DNA from: Phytophthora sp. 'mugwort'
Lineage: Eukaryota > Oomycota > Peronosporomycetes > Peronosporales > Peronosporaceae
DNA length: 64,000 nt
Assembly (NCBI GenBank): GCA_033558025.1
Contig: JAUCEF010000007.1
Location: forward strand, 7,750,001 to 7,814,000
Direction of reading: 5' to 3'
Of this stretch, positions 10,746 to 20,845 are shown in pieces. The notes below the pieces were generated by a model that was given only the letters and a program-made list of their open reading frames with translations, was not told where the DNA came from and searched no databases. Both the position numbers and the translations under genes were made by a program. How positions within the stretch are numbered: position 1 is the first letter of the stretch; every line of letters begins with the position of its first letter.

Positions 10746-13376
10746 ATGGCGGACCCGCGCGGTGACTCCTTCGGGGACGAGACGCTCAGCCAGGATGAGT
10801 TTGTGCAGCTTCAGATGGACAAAATGCGCGGTCTGGACGAGGCTGAGAACATTTCGTTCCTCGATTCGGCGCCGTCGCACCGTAGCAGTAACCACAGCGG
10901 TACGAGCGAGCTGTCGGCCAACATGACAGTCTACGAGAAGCTGCAGGCGCTCGCCTTAGCGGAAAATATCAAGTTAAACGATCCCACCGATGGTCTTATA
11001 AAGAACAAAGATGCAGATGGCCAAGACGACGACGACGACGAGGATGACGATGATACGTACGAGATATCATGGGACGGGGGTCCTCTTGGCCTTTTGTTTA
11101 AAGCCAACGCTAACGGACAGCCTGTGATTCGACGTGTTAATAAGAAGGGGGCAGCTACAGGACTGCAATACGCACGAGCAGGGGACGTCTTGCTGGCTCT
11201 GAACGGCATTAGCGTGTCTGCTACGCCGTTTAGCGAGGTGATTGAGAGATTGAAGAGTCCCGAGTTCCCTGTCAAGCTGGATTTCCGACCTCTGAAACTG
11301 AGTGACCTGGCCACAGCGGCATCCACGGGCTCAACATCGTGGGGATTGCCACGTACAGGCTCGTCAATTCATAGTAGTGATGCAGCGTCGGCGTTTTGCG
11401 GCTCGCCCGTCTCATCCAGTGCGACAGTGGACATGCGTAGTAACCGAGGAGGAGGCTGGGGGGAGGCGTCTCCAACGTACATGCCACAGGTGAACGAAGC
11501 GCCGACGGAAGACCCAAGTGAGGTCGAGTATGATGTCGTGTGGAGTGAAGGACCTTTGGGATGTGAGCTGAAACAGCGCAATGGACTGCCTGCGGTCAAG
11601 TCAGTCACTGGAACTGGTGTCACGCCTTCGGTGGCACAGATCGCAGCAGGAGATATTCTCGTTAGCATTAACGGCTTGCGTACGGAAGAGATCGGGTTTA
11701 AGAGCACAGTGACGCTCATGATGCGAGCAACGAAGCCTGTGTACTTGCGTTTCCATCGAGGAGGAGCACGACAGCCGCCATCTACTGGGAATAGCTTTAG
11801 TGACCTCCCGCCAAGCTACAGGGGGCCACAAAGCAACAGAGGAACGTTTCAGGATGCACCGTCATCAAGATCTGCAGGGGATGCTACACTATTGGATTCG
11901 AGGCAGTATACAGTGCTATGGCGTGAGGGTCCACTGGGTATTCAGATCCGTACGTCTAGCAAGAATCGTGTCGTTGTGGCGCGTCTTACAGGTGCAGGTG
12001 CATCTAACGTGAACGACACGGTCAAGCCAGGCGACGTTTTTGTGCGTGTGGCGGGCATCGATGTGGATTCGTTGGGTATTGCTGGTGCTTTTGAACTGCT
12101 TAAAACAGTTCAAAAGCCGGTGGTTCTCGTATTCCAGCGACGCGGGCGTAGCCCAGGTCACACTCGCACACATTCACGTGGTGGACATCCTGGTCTACCG
12201 TCACCGGCTTCTATACCATCATCGTCAGGAGTACCATCTTTCCGGCAATTGCGTGAAGAGGAAGCAGCAGCTGCGGCTGCAGCGGCGGGTCGTCCACCGA
12301 TCGGACATGCGCATAGTGGCGGGTACAGTCCGAGACGACCAAGAAATAATAGTCATGGGGGGTCTCTGAAACAGTTTTCAAGTGGATTCCAAGACCTCGA
12401 GAACTACACAGCTTCGGACGACGGTACTAGCCAGCAGAGTTACGACTATTCAGGAGACACGCCACGCTCAAGTGCCTCTCACCAGCAGCCTGGCCACCCG
12501 TTAAATGTTGACGCTACCGCCTCGGAGAATGGGCTACCAACCTACTCAGATCTATCACTTCCACCGCCGTTCCCGGACACAGAGCACGCTATAAGTGGCG
12601 TTAGCAACGAAGACTATCCAGAGGAAGATAGTTTCCCGCCAGAGGCTCGAGACGCGAGTCCATCGCTCACAGGTCTGCCACCACCCCCGTCCTACATGGA
12701 CGTATTTACGGCTTCTGGACGTGCAAAGGACCCTATCACAGTGGTGGCTCCTTCCGCTCGCAGTATGGATCTCCCCAACATTCCTGATGACGAATCGGCG
12801 GGTGAAGATTACTTTGGTGACCAAGTCGAGCGCCCTCCGCCGTTCGAAGCTCATTACAACGACGGACCTCTACCTCCTCCTCCCATGTATTCGGAAGCTC
12901 CAATGCCTCCGGCTGATGAGGCCCCATCATTACTTAGCCAGCCAAGTCGACTACAGGAGCTTCGACGCCAGTACATTGAATCCGAGCGTGAACGCAACCT
13001 TCTTCAGAACGGGAGCGCTACGATGGTTAGTACTTACTCGGATATCGACGACTCGGGTCTTGTGGTGCGTTACCAACAGCAGCCATCAGGAGGATTAATG
13101 CCGGCTAGTGCGCCGTCGCCACAGCTACCACTACCGGAACTCTGGGTACGCTGGAGCGATGGTCCTCTCGGCATCACATTTAAGCGGAAGAACGGTCAGA
13201 TTGTGGTGTCACGACTAACCGGGTCGGGGTATTCGCTGGGTTTGACACAACTTCGTCCAGGTGATTGGCTCGTGTCGTTCAACAACCAATCCACCCGTAA
13301 TTTACGGCTCGGCGAGACGATGGAACTACTGAAGCGTTCTCCCAAGCCTGTGGATATGTGCTTTATCGTACAGTAA
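10746..13376 (+). CDS. Four-PDZ-domain scaffold protein with PPxY motifs
   Basis: This is a single-exon gene of 876 residues. Four PDZ-type modules each open with a W-x-(D/E)-GPLG signature: WDGGPLGLLF (near 11067), WSEGPLGCEL (near 11542), WREGPLGIQI (near 11921) and WSDGPLGITF (near 13150). Each continues with a GDVL/GDIL/GDVF/GDWL turn. The last module ends at the extreme C terminus. Between modules 3 and 4 lies a long Ser/Pro/Gly-rich linker containing a polyalanine run near 12270. PPxY-type motifs (LPPSY near 11808, PPPSY near 12686, PPPMY near 12883) could bind WW domains such as those in Nedd4-type ubiquitin ligases. There is no signal peptide or membrane segment, so a cytoplasmic, membrane-peripheral scaffold is inferred. 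Start 10746 was preferred over 10515. It is convergent with the FYVE gene. Confidence 0.75.
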   Translation: MADPRGDSFGDETLSQDEFVQLQMDKMRGLDEAENISFLDSAPSHRSSNHSGTSELSANMTVYEKLQALALAENIKLNDPTDGLIKNKDADGQDDDDDEDDDDTYEISWDGGPLGLLFKANANGQPVIRRVNKKGAATGLQYARAGDVLLALNGISVSATPFSEVIERLKSPEFPVKLDFRPLKLSDLATAASTGSTSWGLPRTGSSIHSSDAASAFCGSPVSSSATVDMRSNRGGGWGEASPTYMPQVNEAPTEDPSEVEYDVVWSEGPLGCELKQRNGLPAVKSVTGTGVTPSVAQIAAGDILVSINGLRTEEIGFKSTVTLMMRATKPVYLRFHRGGARQPPSTGNSFSDLPPSYRGPQSNRGTFQDAPSSRSAGDATLLDSRQYTVLWREGPLGIQIRTSSKNRVVVARLTGAGASNVNDTVKPGDVFVRVAGIDVDSLGIAGAFELLKTVQKPVVLVFQRRGRSPGHTRTHSRGGHPGLPSPASIPSSSGVPSFRQLREEEAAAAAAAAGRPPIGHAHSGGYSPRRPRNNSHGGSLKQFSSGFQDLENYTASDDGTSQQSYDYSGDTPRSSASHQQPGHPLNVDATASENGLPTYSDLSLPPPFPDTEHAISGVSNEDYPEEDSFPPEARDASPSLTGLPPPPSYMDVFTASGRAKDPITVVAPSARSMDLPNIPDDESAGEDYFGDQVERPPPFEAHYNDGPLPPPPMYSEAPMPPADEAPSLLSQPSRLQELRRQYIESERERNLLQNGSATMVSTYSDIDDSGLVVRYQQQPSGGLMPASAPSPQLPLPELWVRWSDGPLGITFKRKNGQIVVSRLTGSGYSLGLTQLRPGDWLVSFNNQSTRNLRLGETMELLKRSPKPVDMCFIVQ

Positions 13377-13636
13377 ACGGTGAAACGACAGACATCAGCT
13401 TCGAGGTCAAGGACTATCGCCACACACACGGGAATAGCCCAGAGTGTAAATAGTGAATAGCAACCCCGTACCCGACGCCACGTCGAGAACATGGCGCGGA
13501 GGGTTAGAGGGCTGTTGGCGACATTTTGGCTGGAGGAAAGTTACAGTAGCGAGTCGAGGTTGGACCCGTGCAATAACCAAGTCAAGTGACACGGAGAAAG
13601 AAGACAACCGACTGTGGGTTTTGGTTAGTTTTGTTT

Positions 13637-13694
13637 AGCTTGGCGCTCGTTAGGTTAGTTTCGGACACAAAACTAACCTAACGAGCGCCAAGCT
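13637..13694. repeat. Perfect 25-bp inverted repeat (hairpin) between convergent genes
   Basis: The left arm 13637-13661 and right arm 13670-13694 are perfect reverse complements, with an 8-nt loop at 13662-13669. The hairpin lies in the 377-bp space between the stop codons of the PDZ (+) and FYVE (-) genes. It could act in the 3' UTR or as a two-way termination or processing signal. It could also be a small foldback element. Confidence 0.85.
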
Positions 13695-13753
13695 CTATAT
13701 CTTCTCTCACGTGTGCTACTCATGTCTCAACCAAATATTTCTTGTGCTGATTG

Positions 13754-16700
13754 TCACGATACTGCTGGTACAGGCGGGTGTTCGGTTATCGTGTTGGACT
13801 GTGCACGCTGTCGAGCTCGAATTGCAGCCATTAAGTCGAGAGGTTTGGTGGGTTGTGGAGCCTCAGTGGGCACTTCCACCTTCTTAACGTTGCTATCGCT
13901 TGTACTGATACGGTTCCCACTTTGCTTTCGTCGAGCCTTGATAGCATCAAACAGCAAGGCGCTGGTCGGTAGAGCTGCAGGTACATCTTGCGATTGATTG
14001 CTCAATATATGAGGCGAATTACTATCGTTAAGAGGAACTTGTTGGTTGGTTGAGTTGTCGGAAGCTTTTCTGTTCTTCCAAGGCACTCGATCCACCCCAG
14101 TAGCAACGCTAGTCGATGGTAAGAGGCCCGAATTCTTGTGCTGTACATCGTCGAGCAACTCATGCACAGATTTGAACGTCGCGGCTGCAGTAACGGATTT
14201 GTTTTCACCAAGCATTCCTTCGTCGTTGAAGAGCAGGGCTCTCACATCAGCCATTATCTCGTGCAAGAAGGCAACAGCGCGATTAGCTTCCCGAATTTCC
14301 ACGGGTGAGCGCGTGTCGTCTTCATCTTTAGCGGGGTCACGTTTACCCGTCACGCAAATACCCGCACGCTTCGCTAGTAGTAACGTCAGCTCCCGCGCAC
14401 TATTCAAGAGCGAGTTACATTGACTCAACTGTTCACGCTCAGCATTGTCGTCCACAGTAATGGTAAGGAACGAGTCATCCAGAGCTCGGACTTGGTCCAG
14501 ATTCGCGTCCATTTCTTCCAAAGCACCCACAGCTTGCGCCACCTCGCGCATATTCATCTTGTAGTGCGATTTCAAGTCTCTGTGGCGTTGATTCGCCACC
14601 ATTTCGCGAGCGTGGGCTTGGGCCTCCAGTAACGCCTTCTCTCCAGCACCTTCCGGATCACTTTTCATGATGATCTCGTCGATAAACTCAGCTTCAGGCG
14701 TGAATCCGAGTCCGCAATACAGTTTTCGCACCTTCTCCTCGGCACGAGCAGGACAGGCCAACCCCACAAGTTCGCACTGGTGTTGGGAGTCGACAATTTC
14801 GTCTTGTCTGGTTTCAAGTGTATCATTTGACTGGCAGTGATTCGTGAGGTTTGTTGCCGCAGTGATGAAAGCTTCTCTGAGCTTGCAGTACCAAGCGTAT
14901 TTCTTCTGTGCCATTTCATCTTTTTGCTGCTTTTTCCACTCCTTGAAAGGTTCTTTCATCACGGCGTGGAGTGCACGACGCTCCAGTAGCGTAAGTCCCG
15001 TTGTGCGATATCCTTCGATGACGCTTGGATGCATCTTTACAATTGTCTTTGGGTCGGTTCGCAGTAGCTGTAGCGCATTTGTGCGCTTAAGACGCCTCGC
15101 AAGCTCAGCAGGGAATCGAGTTCCTGTCGGAGTCATCACCTTAACTAAATCTCTCTCCGACAGACGAGAAATATTCACTGGAATTGCCGACCGCAGTAAG
15201 CGCAGAGCCTCTTGATTCGCATCCTTATTGGCATCTTCCCACTCCTGCTCTTGACGCCTTTGCTCTTCAATATACTCGTCCGTCATGACAAGAGCCATGT
15301 AGTATTTCTCCATTTCCTGCTCCAGAATGTAATATTCCTTGCGTGCAGCAGCTTGCGCCTGCTTGTCTTCCAGCACCACTTCGGACGACCCAATCTCTTG
15401 GAGTCTCTTAGAGATCTCATCTACTTTTTTCTTTGCCACCTCATACGGAATGACCTCGGCCACGGAGATCCCAGCTTGCTTGAGTTGTCGCTCCAGCACT
15501 TTGAGCTTCTTCTTGAGCGCTTGACTCTCGTCGTCTTCGTTCGCGTACAGCTCGGTCTGTCTCAACTTGCTTAAACATATCGAGTCTCGGTTGTACGCAG
15601 CTTGTCTCGCGTTCACTTCTTGCAGACGAAGCTGTTCTTGCAAAAGTTTAATTGTCGCTCGGGCCTCTCGAAGCTGCGCTTGCTGCTCCGTCGACAGAAG
15701 GTCTTGCTGACTTTCTTGCGTGATAATCTGTGCTTCTAATGCTTGGATGCGCTGCTGACTTGCCTCAACTTCCTTCTCGAGCTGCTTGGCTTTAAGAACC
15801 GCTTCAAGCTCGTCCTCCATATTGCGAGGTCCAGAAAAGCTGCCAGACGGAACAATTGCCATGTCATAAAGCAGATCACTACTAAACGAGTAATCCGACA
15901 TTGTGTTCATCGTATTCCTCGACGAAGAGTGCTCTGACGTCGTGTCCGATGGCGACAGCGATGGTTCTACTTGAAATGGCCCCGTGTCAGAGGCTGATGG
16001 GTCCATTAGCTCGGAATTCGAGGTAGATAGTGAACCGCCACGCATCGATGCTGACTCCCGATGGTCAGCACTATCATCACTCGCAAGGTCCGAAATATCT
16101 ACTTCATCAACGTGTCGCTGGTTTTTCTCCTCCAGTTTCTTCCGGTAGGCTACAAAACAACACGAACAAATGCGAAACTTGTTCTCCATCACCGGCAAAT
16201 TCACTTCTCGGAACACTGAGCAACGGCTGCAGATAACTTCACCGCACATTCGACATGAATGGCGCTTTCGGAGGACATTGAACTCCCGCATACACACGTA
16301 ACATGCCTTCCGAGCACTGAAAAAACAATAATACAATACCGAATTCTGTGAGTAGACAGACCTTGCCAGTTGTGTACGCATGAAGAACATTACCTTCGTG
16401 GAATCCATTGGTCGCGTGTAACGAAGTCGTGGTGATCGAGCAATAAGCGGGATACTAATCTAGCATCACAAGTAGCTGACGACGTGCTTAAACTGACTGC
16501 TAGCGTGCCCTCATCGCTATCCGATCCCAAGCTGGCACTGTCCCGAGTCATCGACGAAGCTGCCAAACTGTTATGAACGAATTCGAGCTGGTTGCTTTCG
16601 TCCTCGCTGTTGTTGTTGCTGCTGCCACTACAGCTGCCGTTTCTTCTGCCTCGTCGTCTCATTCGTTTCGCCCTCTTCTTCGTAGACCCGCCCCTGCCAG

Positions 16701-17244
16701 AATCTCGCTGAGACGTGGTTGAGCTTGTCCCTCCATCCAACATGCTGTCATCAAACAAAATCACGGGCTGAGGCTTGTCACGCTGCACTGCTGGATAGAA
16801 CGTGCTTCTTGCCATAGTCGTCGTTCTTATCGTACTGCTATCATGGATCTCAACTCTACTATTGTCCTTCCTGCCGTCCTGTTTGCTACTAGCTGTAGCC
16901 GCAACAGCAGTGGCATTACTCAACGGCGACAGCAACACAGTATTCGCTCTCGTCAATGACGTCCTCTTCGTAGTACTGAATCCTCCAGGCGCAAGGATAG
17001 ACATCGGTGTCTTCTTCTCCGCGAAAGCCGCGTCCTCTGGATACAGTTGAATGTTCTTCCTCTCGCTCGGTACTTGGCGACTCAACCGAGCTGGGCGCTT
17101 CTCCCATTCTTTCTGGGGAGGGTCAGACCGCAACGTGATCGAAGCGAGCAGGTCATCGTCCAGGCCGTTCAATAGCGACGGGTCAGAGCTCATGAGCCGC
17201 ACCAGAGCTTGCTGCTTGCTCGGAGAGCTCAACACCCGGTCCAT
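13754..17244 (-). CDS. FYVE-type zinc finger protein with coiled coil
   Basis: Two exons, 17244-16394 and 16316-13754, are joined by a 77-nt intron and encode 1,137 residues. The first ~285 residues are low-complexity Ser/Arg-rich sequence. At the exon junction a FYVE-type zinc finger begins: CYVCMREFNVLRKRHSCRMC, then ICSRCS, then RICSCC. All eight zinc-ligand positions are Cys. The basic motif is RKRHSC rather than canonical RHHC, a variant common in oomycete FYVE proteins. Coiled coil follows (residues ~490-680, with EKEVEASQQRIQALEAQ as an example), then a helical region and a disordered tail ending in Pro/Val-rich sequence. FYVE fingers bind phosphatidylinositol 3-phosphate, so an endosomal tether or trafficking adaptor is likely. 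The altered basic patch may change lipid choice. Confidence 0.75.
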
Positions 17245-18546
17245 CGATCTCTGCTCGACAGGCAGCTAGCTGCCCTTTACTACTTGCTGTGAGTTCCTCC
17301 TGGGCTGCGGCACTCTGTAGAAATTGGTAACTGCTAGAGCCAGGAAGGCAGCCCTCACCCGAACGTGTGCACTCAAAAGCTGGGGCGTGTAGGCTCGAGT
17401 TCGGTTCTTTTTCAGACTTGTGTCGCTGACTCTCCGTCGCTTCAACTGGCACATGCGCTCGTGCACGCAGCTGAAGATTCCACGTCCAGTGCGCACACGG
17501 GCTCCTTTATTGACGCAACACACGCCACATGGCTCGAAGGTTGTCTGCCGGTCCGAACGCCCGCTTCGATGAAACTTCCCTGGAAACGGTCGACCATACG
17601 CTCGAAGGGGCGCCCCTCGACGAGTAAGTTGCAGTCGTGTGGGCCACACCCAACTTGAAGTGGCAATTCCTGCGTCGACATCTCTGAACTCGTATACCCA
17701 AGCGGATGTCAGTGAGGGAAGCTATATTCTACTACGCTGGAAGCGACCAAGAGTTTGGCCAAGTCCAACGCATCGACAGTCTCGAGTTCTCTACAGCTGG
17801 CACCGTCCCGACATCACGCCTAATGCGGAACGAGCGGTCCAACGCCTTCCAAACCCAACATCCTTGTATGTGCACCACCCGAAAGGATCATGAATAGAAG
17901 ACCATTCCACCAGTGTTTTTCACCGGCTCAAAGCTGCAACATGCACATGTAACTGCGCTGGAGAAAGGAAGACTGAATGGGTCGATGGAGTTAGTGAAGC
18001 GGGACAACGTCTGCGTATTGATAGTTAAGCTCTTTGCCGTAACGTTATGTTTTTTCTTCTTCTTTTCTCCTATACCCATCGTTGCCGATACAGGGTATCC
18101 AGCCATCATGTCTGCAAGTCAAGAGGTAGTCGAGTTTATCCGTACCGCGGCCTCACCCTGCATCCGCTTTGAGAGTCGTGCGCCGACTCGGCGGTCGAGC
18201 TTCTTCACTGTGAAGTTCACACGGCTGTAGCCTTTCATGCCCACCATCAACCGCTGCTGTCAGTGGACTTGCCAGCCGGAATTGCAGAACTCACCGTGAA
18301 AGCTCTTTTACTACTGGATTAAAGTAGAAAGGCTGTAAAGGAGAAGTCATCGACTACATATACTGACTAAAAAACCTAGGATTTGCGTGCCATCATCGGC
18401 GTCCATAATCATCGTTGGTGACAAGTACCATAAAAATTAAAATAATTGCACCAACACCCTCAAAATGCCTTGACCGTCGGGATGCAGGCTCCTGTCTTGC
18501 TCATTCGCGTACTTGCCTCGAAACAGTTACCTGCCACCTAAGAGCC
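17245..18546. other. Intergenic region with a possible small gene or gene remnant
   Basis: This 1.3-kb gap separates the FYVE gene from the AA17 gene. An ATG at 17529 opens a 32-codon frame that ends at a GTAAGT donor-like site (17625-17630). Plausible acceptors follow, and an open segment runs to about 17893. A second open stretch is found near 18190-18320. I cannot join these into a convincing protein and recognise no family, so this may be an eroded gene. The final ~200 bp should hold the AA17 promoter. Confidence 0.25.
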
Positions 18547-19368
18547 ATGATCGTTATCGCCACCGCCTTCGTCTTTGTCGCCGTTGCCACGTTCGGTGCT
18601 CTCAACGTTGACGCCCATGGCACGCTGTCTAAACCTGGCCTCAAGTTCACGGGGCAAGGTTACGGAGGCAACTTTGCTGCTTTGGTGCCCATGACTGCGT
18701 TGACCCCCCAGCAAGGCGACATCTTCACCAATTATCCGGATGCGGGGTTAAATGCTGCGGCATTTGGACGCTCTTTCAAGGCGTCAAAGTACACTTCTCT
18801 TAAGGAGTTCCTACTGAAAAACCAGGATCTGAGCAAGGGCCGCTTCAATATGCCCAAGACCGCCGAGTGTGGCTTTACAGACCCTACGGGTGGTCCTGTG
18901 CAGCAACTGCCGGACCAGGTTGAATGGTACGGTGGCAAGATGAATCACGATGGACCGTGCGAGATTTGGTGCGATGATGAGATCGTCTTGCCCTTCACTG
19001 CCAACTGCGCTGTCACGTATCCGGATGGTAAATTCCCGTACGCGAAGGCCAAATGTGACGGCAAAAAACGTTTGACAATGTACTGGATGTCAACGATCAT
19101 GGAGTGGCAAGTGTACATTGACTGCGCCAAGATCGGTGAAGGTGGGCCGCCTGCTTCTGCTTCCACAAGCACAACACCTGCCAACCCGACCCAGAAGACC
19201 ACCGCGCCGTCGACGTCGTCAAGTGATACCACGGACGCAACTCAAACTACGGCACCTACTGAGGCACCAGCGACGCAAAATACCGACACTAGCTCGGTTG
19301 GAGAAGAGCCGGTCCCGACGCCCAAGCCACATTGCAAGCGTAAATTGCGCCTGGACGAAAAGGTATAA
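18547..19368 (+). CDS. AA17-family lytic polysaccharide monooxygenase (secreted, copper)
   Basis: This single-exon gene encodes 273 residues. A 23-residue signal peptide ends VDA, leaving His24 (HGTLSKPG) as the mature N-terminal residue, as the LPMO copper histidine brace requires. A second His lies in GGKMNHDGPCEIWCDD (near 18940), and an axial aromatic is probably the Tyr in WQVYIDCAK. Several cysteines in CGF, CEIWC, NCAV, KCDG and DC fit disulfides. After the ~190-residue catalytic domain comes a Ser/Thr/Pro-rich tail (19140-19320), like the disordered tails of oomycete LPMOs. AA17 enzymes were described in Phytophthora as oxidative pectin (homogalacturonan) cleavers used in plant infection. 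The ATG at 18547 was chosen because the signal peptide follows it directly; an upstream in-frame start at 18415 would bury it. A decayed copy lies 0.9 kb downstream. Confidence 0.85.
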   Translation: MIVIATAFVFVAVATFGALNVDAHGTLSKPGLKFTGQGYGGNFAALVPMTALTPQQGDIFTNYPDAGLNAAAFGRSFKASKYTSLKEFLLKNQDLSKGRFNMPKTAECGFTDPTGGPVQQLPDQVEWYGGKMNHDGPCEIWCDDEIVLPFTANCAVTYPDGKFPYAKAKCDGKKRLTMYWMSTIMEWQVYIDCAKIGEGGPPASASTSTTPANPTQKTTAPSTSSSDTTDATQTTAPTEAPATQNTDTSSVGEEPVPTPKPHCKRKLRLDEKV

Positions 19369-20281
19369 GTGGCTGTGTCACTTTGTAGTTTAGTACCGCG
19401 ATCGCTGTACTAATTGAATATGCACCAGAACAATGCGTTTTCCAAAGAGGTAGAAGCTTGTGTGACAAATGAGTCCATAACTTAAATTTATTCAAGCAGA
19501 TTTTACTCCATTTCTCCTTTCTTCTCATTCTCATTACCTTAAACATGTCGTACCTCTGAGCTACTACATGATAGGGTTAATTGCCGAGTGGAAGTCTAGG
19601 TGCCTTCGTGCTTGACGATTGCCTCTCGTGTTGACTCTTCGTGTAGAGGCATAAATGTCACGTTGAGTGCATCCACAACGGGGAACAGAACCAGAAGCAA
19701 ACTACATGTATGCTTACATATACGTTATCATTAACGTGATTGTGTTAGATCGTCAACGCGACTTACTGGTACAGTTCCCCCTCGCCAATTTAGTAGCTGT
19801 GCAAGCTAATAATTCACCAAGCCTAATATGTTGGGGCATCCACCGACTTCGCTATTCATGGTTGTTTGTATAGACAGTCCCCGCTCTGATAGCTAATAAA
19901 TTGTTGTACATAACACGAATAGCTTCCAACGAAGGTATTAAATTGGCGAGGGGGATCTGTACTCGAGCAAACTAGAAAAGAGGAACTGGCGAAAGATTGC
20001 CCAAATGTTACTTACAGGCTGCTTCCGTTGGTGCTTGAGATCCAGATGTGAACATGAGCCACAACAACACAATACCGAAGGTCCAACTGTCGGCGGTAGA
20101 AAAAAACACTCTGCATTACAGTATACACTGAAACTATTTAATTAAACTCTTGCTCAACCCTTATCATTTGAGCGTTTGCTGGTGATCGCGCTGAAAGCAT
20201 CCTTCATCCGTTCGCGTTTTCTTACTTCATAGAATTAAAAAGCTCCATGAGCCGCTGCAGAATCTTCTTCATCATTTAAAA
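19369..20281. other. AA17 3' region, MITE and AT-rich spacer
   Basis: No gene is seen. The segment holds the 3' UTR of the AA17 gene, a 188-bp MITE (listed separately) and AT-rich sequence leading to the AA17 pseudogene. Confidence 0.5.
19772..19959. mobile_element. 188-bp MITE with 21-bp terminal inverted repeats and TA target duplication
   Basis: The left end 19772-19792 (CAGTTCCCCCTCGCCAATTT then A) is the reverse complement of 19939-19959 with one mismatch. Both ends abut TA (19770-19771 and 19960-19961), the target duplication of Tc1/mariner/pogo transposases. The 146-bp interior has no coding potential. It is probably a non-autonomous mariner-class element. Confidence 0.75.
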
Positions 20282-20598
20282 ATGGTCTCGAACTACCTAC
20301 CAAAAAAAATTCACATTAGCGGTGGCAATTGTCTTTGGCTGCACTGCCGTTGCTGTGAGCGCACTTGCCACCTCCACAGTCGATGTCCATAGCATGCTAT
20401 CGATGCCAGATTTACGGGCTTAGGCATCGGAACAATTCTGCCTCGCTATAAAAACGCTCTCAAGACACAAGGGGGTAAATATTCGTAGGAAACTATTTTA
20501 TATTTGCAGAAGGCGCATCGCGTTTATTGCTAATGGGATAACAAAATTCGAAGTCTCGGTATACCGCGCTTTGGATACAGCTGTTCAAAACCAGTAAA
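20282..20598 (+). pseudogene. Decayed AA17 LPMO copy
   Basis: A signal-peptide-like stretch (LAVAIVFGCTAVAVSALA, from 20316) leads to VDVHSMLSMPDL, which matches VDAHGTLSKPGL of the intact AA17 gene. The frame then shifts by one base near 20411 and continues as FTGLGIGTILPRYKNALKT, paralogous to the intact protein's FTGQGYGG region. A stop follows at 20486. Similarity can be followed again near 20543-20596 (FEVSVYRALDTAVQNQ against FKASKYTSLKEFLLKNQ). The ATG at 20282 is out of frame with the signal peptide. The copy therefore has at least two frameshifts and stops, and the second copper ligand region is missing. It is a dead tandem or dispersed duplicate. Confidence 0.65.
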
Positions 20599-20845
20599 TT
20601 CCATTACAGCAATGGCGCGGTCGTGCGCGCATAGTTCCGAACCTCCTTTTCAATACAAACGCCTATACATAGTCGGCATTACTTGTTCAAACACACAGAC
20701 CGCATTTTGGTGCGAATTTGGGCGGGGAAGCATACACAGGATAGCTCAGAACGAGACAAATCGATTGCCACCGTCGCGTTGGTTTCGAGCAGTGCTCGCT
20801 TCACAGTAAAAAAACAAAGATTTCGGGTTCCAAGCGAAAGGCTAC

